Source: Podarcis raffonei (lineage: Eukaryota; Chordata; Lepidosauria; Squamata; Lacertidae). Taken from it: 64,000 nucleotides of DNA. Positions 34,950 through 49,154 of this stretch are shown here, in pieces (position 1 is the stretch's first letter; each line of letters opens with the position of its first letter). Location: assembly GCF_027172205.1 (NCBI RefSeq), contig NC_070611.1, positions 43,373,479 through 43,437,478 on the forward strand, given 5' to 3'. A program made the position numbers and the translations under genes. The notes below the pieces were generated by a model, which saw only the letters and a program-made list of their open reading frames with translations, was not told the origin of the DNA and did not search any database.

Positions 34950-37289
34950 GACTTGACGTTTTACCTAGTGCTTGCTTCTTTACCTCCCAGCTCATCTAAT
35001 CAGGTGTGACCAATGAGCTTCATTTTAAGTTGATCAGGGATGCAAAACAAAACTCCCCGCAGGGGGGTAAGTCTTTTCTTTTCTTTTTAACGCAGCTGCA
35101 CAACAGGCGGCGATAAGGGGTGATTTTTTCCCCTGGAAATGGGTGTGTTTATCATGCGGTTTCTTAAATGCAACAAGAGCCTTTCCAGGAAACAAAACGG
35201 AAAACTTTCTGTAGAGATACACCATGACATGGGCGTAGCCAGGGTTTTTGTTGGGAGGGAAGGCTTTTGTTAGCGGGGGCAGAACCTCATATGCACTGTG
35301 ATAGAAAAGGGATGCACGCTTCACTAGAGTACAGTAGTAGTGCGTCCAAGTGCATGCGCAGAAATAGTATGCAAGTGCATACTCTGACGTCGTCCCAGGG
35401 CTTTTATCCCCGGGCTGCTTGTTGTAGGGCACTTGAAACTGCCTCTGCAAGGCAGGCATAAAGTTACTTAGCAGCTGAGTATTGCTCAACCATAATATGG
35501 CCTGGTGATGTGGGTTGTTGCTAGAGTCATAATTTGGCCACTTTCCCATGGAAACATTATGCTGGTGCTCTGAAATTTATCCCAGTAATTCCAGACTCTG
35601 GCTGGTAACTAATTTATAATCAATATGGATTTATATGTGCTTAAAACCCCCCACAAATACTCATCACATTGCACCTTCTTGTCATTTCATGTTGCACACT
35701 CCTGGGTGTGGGATCTCATGATGGTATCATGAGCTGGCTCTTTTGAATTCATTGGTTTCATCAATGCAAATTTCAAAAAGTTTATTGTAGCAATCTAAAA
35801 AGAACAATCCACAGGTGTACCCAGGTTTATTTGCTGAGATCTGCAGTAAGAGGACTGCAGCAAGGTGCTAAAATGCAGGGAGTGGGGGCATATCCTGTAA
35901 GAAGACTGGACCAGCACAGCTAGCCACAGCATTGCTGTGCCCTGTAGCACTATGGTGCACAACTGAATATGAAGCCCCTCACAGTGCAGCACCAACCTGT
36001 CCAATGTGCACAGGTAAACGGTTTTTCAAAGCTTCTGTGCCTTTTATTAGAATTGTGCAGCTTTAGCCTGTTAGTCTGGGGATTGCGATCAATTCTCTTA
36101 AGATGGCTGGGTGGCACCTGTACACCTCCTTGCAATTCCTGCAGCCAAGCTGGTGCCAAACTGCTTTCCTTTGGACCACATCAGCGATGCTGAATGGACT
36201 CTTGTCATCTAGGTAGCCGAGAACCTCCATACACACCCTGGGGAGGTCACGCCATTGCTGAAAAGAGGTTTGACTTCACCCCCAGGGGCTCACTCCAATG
36301 TCTCTCAAGACAGATGGATACCAACAAGTGGGAGATCTTCCTTCAGTTTTGTAAAGGCTAAATGTGGCCTGCGGATTCAGATTGGAACCATGGCACTGGG
36401 GGAAGGTAGTTTTCATCCTTTACCCATGTCATTTTCCCAATCCATACCACAGCTGGGGGTGGGATTCAGTATAAGTCTTGCATTATCCACCCCTCCCCCA
36501 TTTTTAAGAGCAGCAAAATAGAACTATAAAACAGAAAATGAGAGGGAAATAATTAAAGTTTTATCTCCCCTTTCCCTCTGGAACAGAAAGTAAGGGTATA
36601 CTCACATTACCACTTACTTATTCAGTGCTCTCCCACTAATTTTTGAAGCTGCATTCACAATTTAAGCCACAATGCAAATTGATCCTGTAGTTTCTTAACA
36701 AATACTGTCAAGAAACTGCTGTTTGATGTGTTTCCCCCCTCAAACCAGCTTCAAACTGATTAGAAAATGGAGTGCGGAGTAAACAGTAATGTGAACCTAC
36801 CCTAGCTGCCTTAGTGCAGGTGCAGATGAACACACAGACACCGATGGCTTAATGAACAGGAGTTCCAGGGGGGTTGCAGGGGTGGGGAAACCAAAAAAGG
36901 TCCTGCGTGTCAAGTGATGACATCTCCCCGTTCTGATGTGAACAATTTTGTGTGAATGCAGCTTGCTGCATTTCAAGCAACTAATGGGAACGTTACCCTA
37001 CGTATCAAAGTTAAAGGTACCCATCAGGAACCAATAAAACGGCTGAACCTACAAGAAGGAAACTTTTAATTAACATTTCTGGAACCTTTGCTAAAAGGGA
37101 CTTACTTGTGAGTAGGCACTATAGGCAGATCTTGGCCATTAGGAAGAGCATTGCTGGAAAATACAGTGCTTGACTGGAACCTCCAATTTAATATCATTTT
37201 GACTAACTGTAGAAAAGCAATTCCTTCCTGCGGATCATTTGTTATTTCTCTTTTTAGATTTAAGACAAGATTGGATGATGATCCTCACT
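34950..37289. other. Intergenic region between TMEM140 promoter and AGBL3 3' end
   Basis: No recognised gene. The segment catgggcgtagccagggttt near 35227 resembles a repeat also seen near 48298. The rest is ordinary unique-looking sequence. Confidence 0.4.
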
Positions 37290-37733
37290 ATGATTTTTTA
37301 ATTTGTCTAATAGGTTTTAGTACTGAGAAACACTACCCCAATCCCTCCTTTTTCAGTTAATCATTTTTTAAAAAACAGCATCAGTTTTAAAGCAAGTGAA
37401 ATTCAAAAGTAAAATGACTAGACTTGCTTCCCTGTAAAATTTGTCAGCAATAAACATAAACGAGTTCATATTTTGGTTTCATTTTTATCTGTCACAGAAG
37501 CCTCATGGGTGATGTTCCAGCACATTTTTGTATCCTGTATTCCAAGCCTGCGCATGGCACAAGTGCTGTACAATGAAGATACTTTTTTTTTTTTTTGCAT
37601 TTTCCCAGCACCACATCCAAGAAACTGAAGCAATAATTTCTGAAGATATCATTGCAGGTTGTCTATCCGGATGGAGCCTTTGCAGTGGTATGCATTGGCT
37701 TGTTAGCTGCCTGAAAAGAAATGGCACCTGTTT
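37290..37733 (-). terminator. AGBL3: Probable AGBL3 3' UTR
   Basis: The stop codon TAG is at 37734-37736. On the minus strand ATTAAA at 37297-37302 is the first plausible polyadenylation hexamer, about 430 bases downstream. A T-run on the plus strand at 37583-37596 lies inside. No other gene is seen here. Confidence 0.3.
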
Positions 37734-40700
37734 CTAAGCGTGAAAGGAAATTCTCTCAGTTGTTGCTGAAAGGTCTTGCATTGAAGGCCTGTGATTTAGG
37801 CACTCACTTTTGCGTCTCTTTGAAAAAAACTTGCTCTCACTTTGGCACAGTAACTTTTTCACTGCCATTTTTGGCCCAGTGTGCAGTAGAGATGTAGAAG
37901 TGGATGCTTCATCATCCTCACAGCGTTTCAGTAAAAGAGTCTTGTGGGTCCCTTTTGTATTCATTAGTGTAGCCAAGCGAGGTCTGCACAGATAAACAAA
38001 GGAAATTGGTCTCAGTGTCCCTCTCATAAGGACAAATCCACTAAATTGTCATCCCAACCAGGCAGCCTCCATTTATTGTTTACATTTTACTTCATAAACC
38101 AGCTTCTTCTCAAAGAACTATTTAGAAGGCACCCGGTTTCCAAGCACCAGTAAATGAGAATGGAACTCCTCAGGATGTTGCTGCTAAGATCTGTGGTTAC
38201 TTGTTGCCTGGACTACTGTAATCTCGAGAGAAAAGGTATGTGACGTGCTTTGAACACCCTAAAGTCACATATAAAGACTAATATGAACCTTCATCTTCCT
38301 GGCATGGTCTCCTGTTATTCCTACCTTGCTTTAGTCAGTCCAGAATGTGGGGTCCCTACTGGGCTAATATAATCTTTATAAAAACCTAATCTAAATGTAC
38401 CGTCACCAAAGTGTTTCTTGAACCACCACTGCCTTGCCTTTTCTGTGCCTTCTTGTAAGGTAACCCACCACTGCCTATATTTAAATACTCATTTATAAAG
38501 CCCCAGTGTTGCCAAAAGGTGGGGTAAAGGGGGAACACCTGTACTAGGCCCAATTTCTGGAGTTTTGGAATACATTGTCAGCAATATGCTGAGGACACAC
38601 AGCTCTGCTACTCCCTTACATCTGCAGGTGTGGAATGGATGTCCTGGACCAATGTCTTGCCTTGGCTATGTACTGGATAGATGGGAAGGGGAAACTTCTG
38701 GATTCATTGCCATCACTTGAAGTTCACATGTTCTCTGTAGTGCAGAGCACCTTCTATCAGCTGGTGGCCCAGCTATGCCCATATCTGGATAGGAATAACC
38801 TAACTTCTGTTGTCTAAGCACTGGTAACCTCTAGGAGTGAGATTACTGCAATGTGTTATATGTGGGGGTGCCTTTGAAGATGATTCAGAAACTTCAGCTA
38901 GTGCAGAATTCAGCAGCCAGGCTGCTCACTGGGGCAAGGTGGTCTGAGCACATAACTCCAATCCTGGCCTGACTGCACTGGCTATCAATTGATTTATGGT
39001 CCCAATTTAAATTTCTGGTTTTGACCTTTAATGCCTTATGTAACACAGGACTCCCAATACCTCAAGGAATGTCTCTCCCTGTATGAGTCTCCCAGAGACT
39101 GTGGTCACCATCTGAGGTCCTTCTTTGTGTGCCCCTCCATGGAAGATCAGGAGACGGGCAATACAAGAACAGGCCTTTTTGATGGTGGCTCCCCATTTGT
39201 GAAATGGGGGCTCGTCTGGCACTGTCATTACATACCTTCAGATGCCATGTAGAAGCATTCCTTTTTAACCAGGCATTTGGCTCTTAACTATCTATTGCTT
39301 TTTAGAGTGGGTGGGATATTTTAATGTATTCTTTCTCTTTGGTTTTAATGTATATATATATGGGTTGTTGTCTTTGGTGTTTTTTTTTTTGTCCTTTTGT
39401 AAGTCACTGAGTTGCCATGGCAAAGAAATGTGACTAATATATGTAACAACAACAACAACAACCACTCAGAGTTAGTTTGAAGAAAACTTGTGTGGTTTTT
39501 TGAAAAAAATAAAAGAAAAAAATTATGATCTAGGTTTGCACAATACTGCAACCCATACTATGGTTTGTTTGTGCCATGAACAGCACCCTCAGGGTGGGAA
39601 AATCTACATTTGCAGGGAGGCATAGAAGGCACATTCATGATTAAGCCATGGTTTAAAACCAACTATGTCTAAGTGTGATGTATCAAGGGGCTTCTTAAGC
39701 ATTGGAACAGAAAATTCAAACTCTTATTTGCATAGACTTGATTTCATAGAATAGTCATGTGTGCTACTGGGAGACTGAAATAACTCCACCCAGAGAGTAT
39801 GGGGTCCCACTGAGTGGCAACATGAATTCTAGGGGCATATTGGCATGGAAGAGTTTATGCTCTCTTGGTACATTGGTTTCCCCCAGTGTCTAGAAGATGC
39901 CTGTGAATGACGAAGAGTAGCAATTGTGGAAGCAGCATGGGCAGTGCAGGTTACACTGTTTCAGGTGCAATATTGGCATCAGATTCTTCCTTCGCATAGC
40001 ATTCTGTCTTCAGGGAGCACAAGTTACAGTACAGTTTAATGCTAAAGCATCTTGTCAGAGCACGCGCACTGAATGTTGCATGAAACAGGTAGTCTTGTTA
40101 ACTTACCGGGGCCGACCTAAGGACAACTTAGGTTGCTGTTCATTCCTCTGGTATTTTTCAGTGACTTGCCTATACTTTCCTTCTGACACCAAAGGTAAGG
40201 AGAGTTGTAGAAAATCTTGTGTATGAGAGGGTTCACTGAGTCTAAAACTTCCTTCATGGTTTCCTCCATTGTTTCTGTCAAGTTTAACATTGCTTGCTGG
40301 TGATTTCTCCTTTCTTTTCCTTTCTTTGTCATCTAAATTGTGTTTCAGGTTGTCAAGAAGATCTGGGATCAAAAACAAACAAAAAACTCCTGTAAATTAT
40401 TACTTGTTCCAGAGATCAATTTGAGTTACAACTCTCAGGGCTTAGCCCCAACATTCATTAATAGATTAGAGGAGATATAGAAATAAACACAGCAGAGGAG
40501 TAGAACAGAGGACCATTATGGGAATTTTGATGACATGCTGCACCATCCATACTAGTGTACAGTGGTACCTCGGGTTACAGATGCTTCAGGTTACAGACTC
40601 TTCAGGTTACAGACTCCGCTAACCCAGAAATAGTATCTCGGGTTAAGAACTTTGCTTCAGGATGAGAACAGAAATCATGCTCCGGCGGCACAGCGGCAGC

Positions 40701-43700
40701 GGGAGGCCCCATTAGCTAAAGTGGTACCTCAGGTTAAGAACAGTTTCAGGTTAAGAACGGACCTCCAGAATGAATTAAGTTCCTAACCCGAGGTACCACT
40801 GTACTTGAGTCTTTTGCTAATAATTTCAATGATGAAGGGGGGAAAGAAACCTTTCGCTTGTAAAGATGTCTTCTCTCTGCAACTAGTGGCTCTTCCAGGT
40901 CGACACTTCTCTAATCGCCAAGTTGTAGCTTTGTTGTGTAAAGAATTAAAATGTGTTTCCTGAGCCAGGGCCATGTTTTGTACTTCTTTTTCTCCTAACT
41001 CCAATGTGACACAACCCCTTTCAGTGTTATTTTCTCCAGTTGCCTGAGACAGAACCAGAGAGCTGAAACAGATTAAGGCCACAGAATAAAATAAAATAAA
41101 TACATCAAATAAAGTAGCAATTGCAGTATAAAATCCAAGATGATATATAAATGCTTGTTTAATAAAGAATTGCTATACAATTTAGCATTCACAAATAAAA
41201 ATAAAATACAGTGTCTTAGTTTAAGCTTTAGTTTGTCATTTTAAGACATAGCGCACTGGTGACATGACTCAGGGCACTTTCCATCCCAAGTTAAGCATCT
41301 CAAAATGCCATTGCATTCAACATAAGAGTTCAGTACTCTTCTAATTAGGGATAGACAGATTAACCTAAACCTGTTCTTTTGGAACTCAGTCATCTTAAAT
41401 CCATTCCACCCTGTTTTGTGCAATTTTTTTTGAAAGAGTGCACAAAAAGTTAGCATTTAAATTGACAATTTTATTATTAGGCTGTCTGTCAGAATGCTTT
41501 TTATTATGCTTTTTATTATGTTTTTATCACTGGTGTTCTGTAATCTTTTTAAAATGTTGTACATCACGCTGGGATATTTTGATAAAGCGTGGTACAGTGG
41601 TACCTTGGTTTTTGAATGTAATCCGTTCCAGAAGATGGTTCGAGTTCTGAAACGTTCGAAAACTCAACAGCCGACAGCTAGGCCTCAGGATCTTACACTC
41701 AGCGGAAGCCGCGTGGCATGTTCGACTTCCGAGGCGTGTTCGAAAACTGAAGCATTTACTTCCAGGTTTACGGCATTCGAAAACTGAAATGTTCCTCAAC
41801 AGAGATGTTAGAAAACCAAGGTACCACTGTATATAATTTTTCTTCTTCTTCTTCATAATCATCATCCAATAAAAGCATTAAGCACATCAATAAGAGCTGG
41901 TTGGCCCGTCTGAATAATAGTTTTTTAGAAATCTAAAAACAAGAAGGATGTTACACTCTTTCCAAACCCAAATCATAAAGATATAAAGAATGTGACTGAG
42001 AAATCCACATGGAAGATTGCTGATAACAAATAATAAGTTTTCCTACCTAGGATGACTCTCCACATGTATGAGAGAGGCTGTAAGTAGAAAAGAAAGATAA
42101 TATGCTACTGAAAATGTTTCAGGAAATGCTTCCTTTATATGAAATAACCTTTCCCCCTCTGTAAAGTTTCCTTACGCCCAGCAAATCATTCAGATCAGAT
42201 CCCAGTGGCACAGGGCCAACAGGGTGGTGTGAGGAGCCAAATGCGCAGCACCTCCCCCCAAAATGTGCCATGGGCTTTCATAGAAAGAACTGTAGTGTTA
42301 CTACATGCAGTAAAAAAAGGTAAAGGACCCCTGGACGGTTAAGTCCAGTCAAAGGTGACTATGGGGTTGTGGCGCTCATCTCGCTTTCAGGCTGAGGGAG
42401 CCGACGTTTGTCCACAGACAGCTTTCCGGGTCATATGGCCAGCATGACTAGACCGCTTCTGGCACAACAGAACACTGTGACAGAAGCCAGAGCACACGGA
42501 AACGCCATTTACCTTCCTGCCACAGCGGTACCAATTTATCTACTTGCACTGGTGTGCTTTCGAACTGCTAGGATGGCAGGAGCAGGGACCGAGCAACGGG
42601 AGCTCACCCCGTTTAGGATTTGAACTGCCAACCTTCTGATCGGCAAGCCCAAAAGGCTCAGTGGTTTAGACCACAGTATATCCCCAAGTATTCAGTTGAC
42701 TTACTTCTTCGTGGAATCTTTGCTTCTTTTCTCATATTTTCCACCCTAGGAAGTTTGCAACCCGAGAGTGCACCTTGGTGTCTTCTTGGTGTGTTGCACA
42801 TCTGGTCAAGGATGGCAGGAGGCAGAAAAAGTCTCTGTGAGATGATGTGCTTCAAAGGTTGGGCTAGGTCCCAGCCAATATCTGTAGAAAACAAAGGCCG
42901 GAACCAGACACAGAGTATTATTTTAAAGGGCAGGACAAAATAGAAAATTTTTGAGTTTATTCTTGCTTGCATGAATTTATGCTTCTGGTGTACATCTCCA
43001 TTAGCTCATTCTCTATGCTCTAAAACTGTCTTCCAATGCACTCTACCCTGAAAGCAAGCCCTATTGAACTTAGTGGAAACTGTGAGTGAACATGCATAGG
43101 ATCAGGCTGTAAAATCTATTTTACGCAATACATGGCTTTCATTGTATTGCTTATAATTGCACATACAGTAGAACCTGTGTCTAGACACAAGATTATATGA
43201 ATTAAAGATATGAGTAACTTACTTAATCCTTGTTCAGGAAAGTAATGACTGACGTACTGAACTGTATATTTATTTCGTTCATCTGGCATAGAATCTGAAA
43301 GATGGCCACAACTGTCATGAATTGATCATAAAATGAATCTCAGAAAGAATACACATTTAACTTTTATAGAAAATGGAGAAAGAGTTTTGTGACAACTTAA
43401 AAGGCTGAACAAAATATTACCGAAAGAGCTTTTGTGGACTAGAGTCAACTTAATTGGATACATGTCTTTAGATGTCCTTAGATGCATGCATGCATGCCTA
43501 TTTACGGGCAAAGTACCAAAACAAGGCATTCTAAGGAATGTCTAGGAAATCTGTTCTCTGGGGAATGGTGGGAGGCAAAGAACCAAACAGCCAAATGAAA
43601 ATGTTGTTACATATTCAGTACTGTATCAGCACTGCATACAAGTCCTAGGAAATGTATAGGTTATCAAGAAAGGATTAGAAAATATGGAAACACATGAAAA

Positions 43701-46700
43701 ATATTAGTTGCTTTCCCAGAGCATTACGTATATGTTGTTATAAAGAATTATACAATTTGGTAATATTCACTAAAATTTAACAACCAATAAACATTTAAGA
43801 AAAACATTGTTACATGAAATCATATGAGCCTAAGTCTTTGTCCTGCTGCCGTATTGAATGTAACTGTGAATGGTGTGGTACTACATGATCTGGAAATATC
43901 CTATGCTACAGACAACCTCCTCCAATGATTGTCTGAGAAAGACTGAGAACCTTCTGTTTTCTTGTTGGCTGACTTTTCATATCAGTCTACTATCAAATGC
44001 ATCAAGTAGATTGAGAAGGTGATACGTACATATAAACATGTATCAGATAACAGGAGAAACCAAGCTATAAAGCTTAGGGCATGGCAACCTAGAGTTTCTG
44101 AGATCACTCATATACTGATTCAGAGCATCCAGTATCTCCCATACACTTATGTGCAGTATGCTTATTTCCCAGCAGACCATTTGGAAGGCTGGAGGAATTA
44201 AAGGGAAGGAGGGGAGGTGAAGGAACAGCACAATCAAAGGATGTGCAAATCTTCTGCAACATGGTACCTTCCCCTACCCCCAAATGCTTTCTGTGTTTCT
44301 AATTTCATGCTAATGCATAGAATTGGGAGTTTAGAAAGTATCCAGTTAGAGTATTCTAAATATTTAGGGAATATAAAGCACTCTCCAATTTCTAGAAAAC
44401 TTTATCAAATGGGAGAAAATGCTTTTCATATAGTGTGAGAAGAGCTTCCCATAAAAGATATGAGAAATGCAATGTTAGTTGCTATTAAATCCCAGTTCTT
44501 TTGCTGTAATCGTCCTTTGTAATTGTTCTGTACATTGGACTGAATAGGGAACAAAAAGCAGAGGCTGCTATCTGCATGCCACCATTCTATTGTCCAGTGT
44601 AGATGCAATGTTCTAGAAGCATGCCATGGCCTCACAGATACTCAGTGCATGAATTCCTCTTTCCTTTTCATGGATTGCTTTAACGGCATGACGCTGTATC
44701 TGCACTGATGACGACTATGGCTAAAACAAATTAATTCTTTTCTTACAACTTTGTAAATACCTATATTAATTTTTCAAACGAAAAGGTTCACACGTTCATA
44801 GAACTGTTTTGCCCATGTTATCTCTTACCTGCTTGGGAATCAAACGACATTTCATGAAGTTTACCTTCTACAACTGAGTTAGTTTCTCTGAGGAGTTTAT
44901 GAAGCCCTGCTAAGGCTTTTGACTGCAAGAGTAAAAGGAGGGAAATGCACTGTTATTATTAAACTTCCCACCAAAGTCTGAAATTAGTTTGTTGTAAAGA
45001 AGCACTGAACTGTAGAGTTATATCCAATGCAGCGCTAATTAACTTGTTCTGTCAGCATAGGCTTGTGCTGTTGCGCTTCCGTCCCTCTCCTCCCCCTGTG
45101 CTGAGGTTTCCCCCAATCATCAGGAACAGAATTGAGGATGATGCAGGACACACAAGATAGGGTGAGTGGGGAAGTTTTGTTATGCAAGCATATCCTTGCA
45201 CCAAATGAACAAATTAGCCTTTATATCCCAAAAGTTTAGGATCTGTGTGCTTGTGACATTTTGGTGTATGCAATGTCTAAAGTGGTTCTTCAGCCTTTAA
45301 GGCTTATTTTATCATCCCTTGGATGTAATTACTTTTTTTTTTAATGTACCCTGCCTTTTCGCTTACTAAGAAAGCTTTCCTCTTCTTTATAAACTATCAC
45401 TCCAGCTAAAAAAACTGTATAATATTTGATTGCTAACCATTTTCTTGGCAAACTGTTAGCTGGAGTTTCAAAGCACACGAGGAAATGTTCAAAATGGACG
45501 CCACGTAAACATCATAGCAGTGAAGTATGGGATAGTACCATTCTAGTGTAACCTCTCCTTAGTGTCTCTGATGTAGTTTGGCTTTGGTCTGGGATGCAAA
45601 CAGCAGCACAGCATAGGAAAGGGAGGCAAGCGGAAACACCTGAGACTATGTCCTAACCTGAAATGTGTGCCTTCCTGCCTCTGTCCAAATGCCACAGATA
45701 CCTGCTAGCTGTCCTGCTTGTGTTGTATTGCAATTGTAATATCAAAAAGGAAAGCAGCACCCTTTTAAGAAACAGAAGGGGGAGAGGAAAGAGTTCAGAG
45801 TATTTGTATAATCCACCTTTAAGATGTATACAATGTGACACTGGCAGGAATGTGGTCAACTCTGGCTTACTGAATGGCTGGAGCTTACAGAAAAGACATT
45901 CCCTATAGCCAACATTCCCTGGCACAGTCAATGTTTCTAAGCAATATCCACATAGTATGTGTGGTCAGATAATGATGTGAAAACCCTATTGAATGCATTT
46001 GTTTTTATTTTTAGGCAGCCACCATTAACAAGTTAAAATCGTAACATTATACCATACAATCTTACTGAATAATACCCTAGCCTGAGAGCAAAATTTACTC
46101 ATGCATCTGTTTTGACTAAACCAGGATTGCTAACCTTTGGCCTCCAGATGTTGCTGGACTACAACTCCCACCATCCCTCACTACTGGCCACACTGACTAG
46201 GATGAATGAAGGTGGAGTCCAACAATATACTGAGAGCCACAGGTTAGCCATCACTTTCCTAAAGTAGAGGTTTCCTAATAAAATAGCTCCAGCCCTTTCT
46301 AGATCACTGCTCTATAGATACAAGGAGTTTCTTTGCAGCATCAGGCTAATGATCTATCAAGGCTCCTAATATTAAGCACACAACTGGGAACAGCTCTTCA
46401 AAATATAAACTGAGCAAAGCAAATATTGCTGTAATGCAACTATGGAAATAAGGTTGAGAGAGCAAGCAAGCATTAGAAGGACTCTGCATGACAACTTGCT
46501 AGTCGCCATTTGCAACTGCAGAGTCAGTAATGGGTCATTCCATGCAACACCATTTCTGCTTACCTCAAAATGTCTCCTCCGTCTTCCTTTCAGACTAGAG
46601 TGGAAGGAGGTGTTGGTGCCGACCCAACCTCTGTATGGCAGCTTCCCATTTTCCTCCTTAGCGCATTCCCAAAAGTGCTCAGAGCATTCCTAGGAAGGCA

Positions 46701-49121
46701 GAAACATATTGTCTGGGGACACTCCTGCAGTGATGCAGGCAAGCTTATAATAAAAACTTGTGTTATTTGTGCTAGTCACCTAATAGTCTCATCAGTCATC
46801 TGGATGCATGAGATATTAATGTTGGCTGATATTAATGTTGTGCTGTGTGTGGATTGCAGCAATCAGGTACTCTGCATAAGTTCTCTCACCCCCTGAAACA
46901 GGGGTCACAGGAAAGGACCTTCCAAGACTCTCAGCAGTAAATTAACAGCTGTGTTCACTTGTTCTTAAACATTTGCTGTTTTATGGAGCTTCTGTCCCTG
47001 TAGCAAGTTCTAGATTTGGGTTGTTGTGGGATATTTTTGTTCAGTGAAAAGATGCTCAAACCATATTAAACTAATCCATAGAGGGCTTAACAGGTACGCA
47101 TAGTGGGTTGACAGAGCAAGTTCTCTTAGTTTCTTTTCCTTCACGATCCCTGATATTTTCTGGTTTTATCTGAATCACTCACCATTTTGCTTTGGGTTTC
47201 TTTCAGATGGTCCGTGTAACCAATTTGAAATGAATTACTAGTGGATTCCAATCTGGGATTTATGAGTATTGTCTTTATTTTTTCCTATATGTAATGTCTA
47301 CCATAGCTCTTAATTTTGAGCCACTAACCCCTGGAATGAGCAGATTCTTCCACATTAGAATACTCTGAATCTGTAGGCATAATCTCATAAGAATTGTTTG
47401 TTTAAAGACACACCATCCTTTCTCTTTCTACATATGGGAAGCTAAGGGCCACAGAACATGTTATGATAATCACAAATGAAGAAAAGCATGATCAAACTGC
47501 CTGTTGCGCTGAAACTAAAGGCTCTTCAGGGAACTGAGATATAATTATATCCCTTTCTTTTAAACTGGACCATACTTTAAAATGCATTTCTGTAAAACAG
47601 AATACCTGCCTGCTAAAAGTTAAAGAAATAATTACTCAATGTATTTCATTGATTGTTCTGAATAAAGCTACAAAGCTTTTTAAAATCACTTTTACTGAAA
47701 GTCTTAAAACAAAGGTAAAGGACCTTTGGTGTTAACAACTTCTAGGAATGAGCGGATTCTTTCAAATTAACATCTTCTAGGATATAAAAGAAACAGCAGG
47801 TGACCTTACAGTCTGCTGTCCAAACACTGTTGTGCAAAGTAAAAGGAACTATGATTCTTTTAACTAGAGTGGGTTCCACAATGCTGTTCTATTTCAGTAA
47901 TTAATTAATTAAATAAATAAATTGCAAAGCACGCATATTATCTTAAGCGGTAATGTTACATTGTCAGATATCCCTTTAACAACAGGACACAGCATCCTTT
48001 TAGCTTTTCCTAATGTCAAAGTCAAACTCTGCTTTTGGTTGTCACTAACATAAAGCTATATGCATTTTCTGATTATCTGGAAAATTATTCTATTAATGGG
48101 CCAGCCAAACCTTTTTAGCATTGGGTGTTCTGGACAAAGGTTCTACAGTCTGCTTGGTAATTTCATATTTTTCCTTTCGTATGTTTTGCAGCTCCATTGG
48201 TTTCAGTTTCTGAAAAACCTGGGTCTGTGGAGAAAGAGAAACATGTACTACTTACCAGTCACTTCACTTACATGGGAAGAACTAAAATAATACCATGGCA
48301 TGGGCATAGCCAATGGGGGTGGGGCACAAAATTATTGGAAAGCATTGAAAGTACTCAATTAACTGAGGTTCTGCCTTCCCCCAGCAGAAGCCTGCCCCTT
48401 GCTGATTTGGTGAATAACTATATTTCACAGTTATTAGTAGTAACTGTAACAGTACTGCAAAAAGCCTTTAAAAAAAGAAAAAAAGAAGTTTATACTTATC
48501 CCAAAGTATAAACCTTCACTTGTCTGAATACTTGAGGAAAAGAGCAATTATAAACAGCTACTAAAAATATCAAACATTTCAAATATATTCCTATGGGTAT
48601 ACCTTAGAATTCATATAAGCAGGAGATTTGACTGACTAATGTTTGCTGTCAGTTAACTATTGTGCTGTATACTGTATAATCCTATTCTGATCACAAAAGG
48701 ACAACAGATCTTTCACAAAACATAGAAATCCTTACACTTTTTATAATTTGTTCATGGCTCTTGGAAATTCTGTGGGAAGATTCTTCTGATTTTTTGGTTT
48801 CACTCTAAACAGGAAGAAAGGGATTGCTGTATTTATAAGAGACACTATTATACTTAAAAGGATGCAAAAGTAAACAAAATACTCTCATAATATTTCAGGA
48901 ATTTTCAAAATGCACTTTCCTTCTATTTCCACAAAAGAAAGTACTGAAGACACCTTTTTTGAACTGCACCAGTCTGCTCAAATAAGTACTGGATCTTCCT
49001 AGTTCAGTCTATAACTTTATTGTGATGGATCTAAGAGGCGAAGAATAAGGTCTGTTCCTGGTCTTATGATGGATAGAATCCTGAAGGTCAACCCTACTAA
49101 TCTCATTAATACCTAGTGATG

Positions 49122-49154
<33 letters not shown>

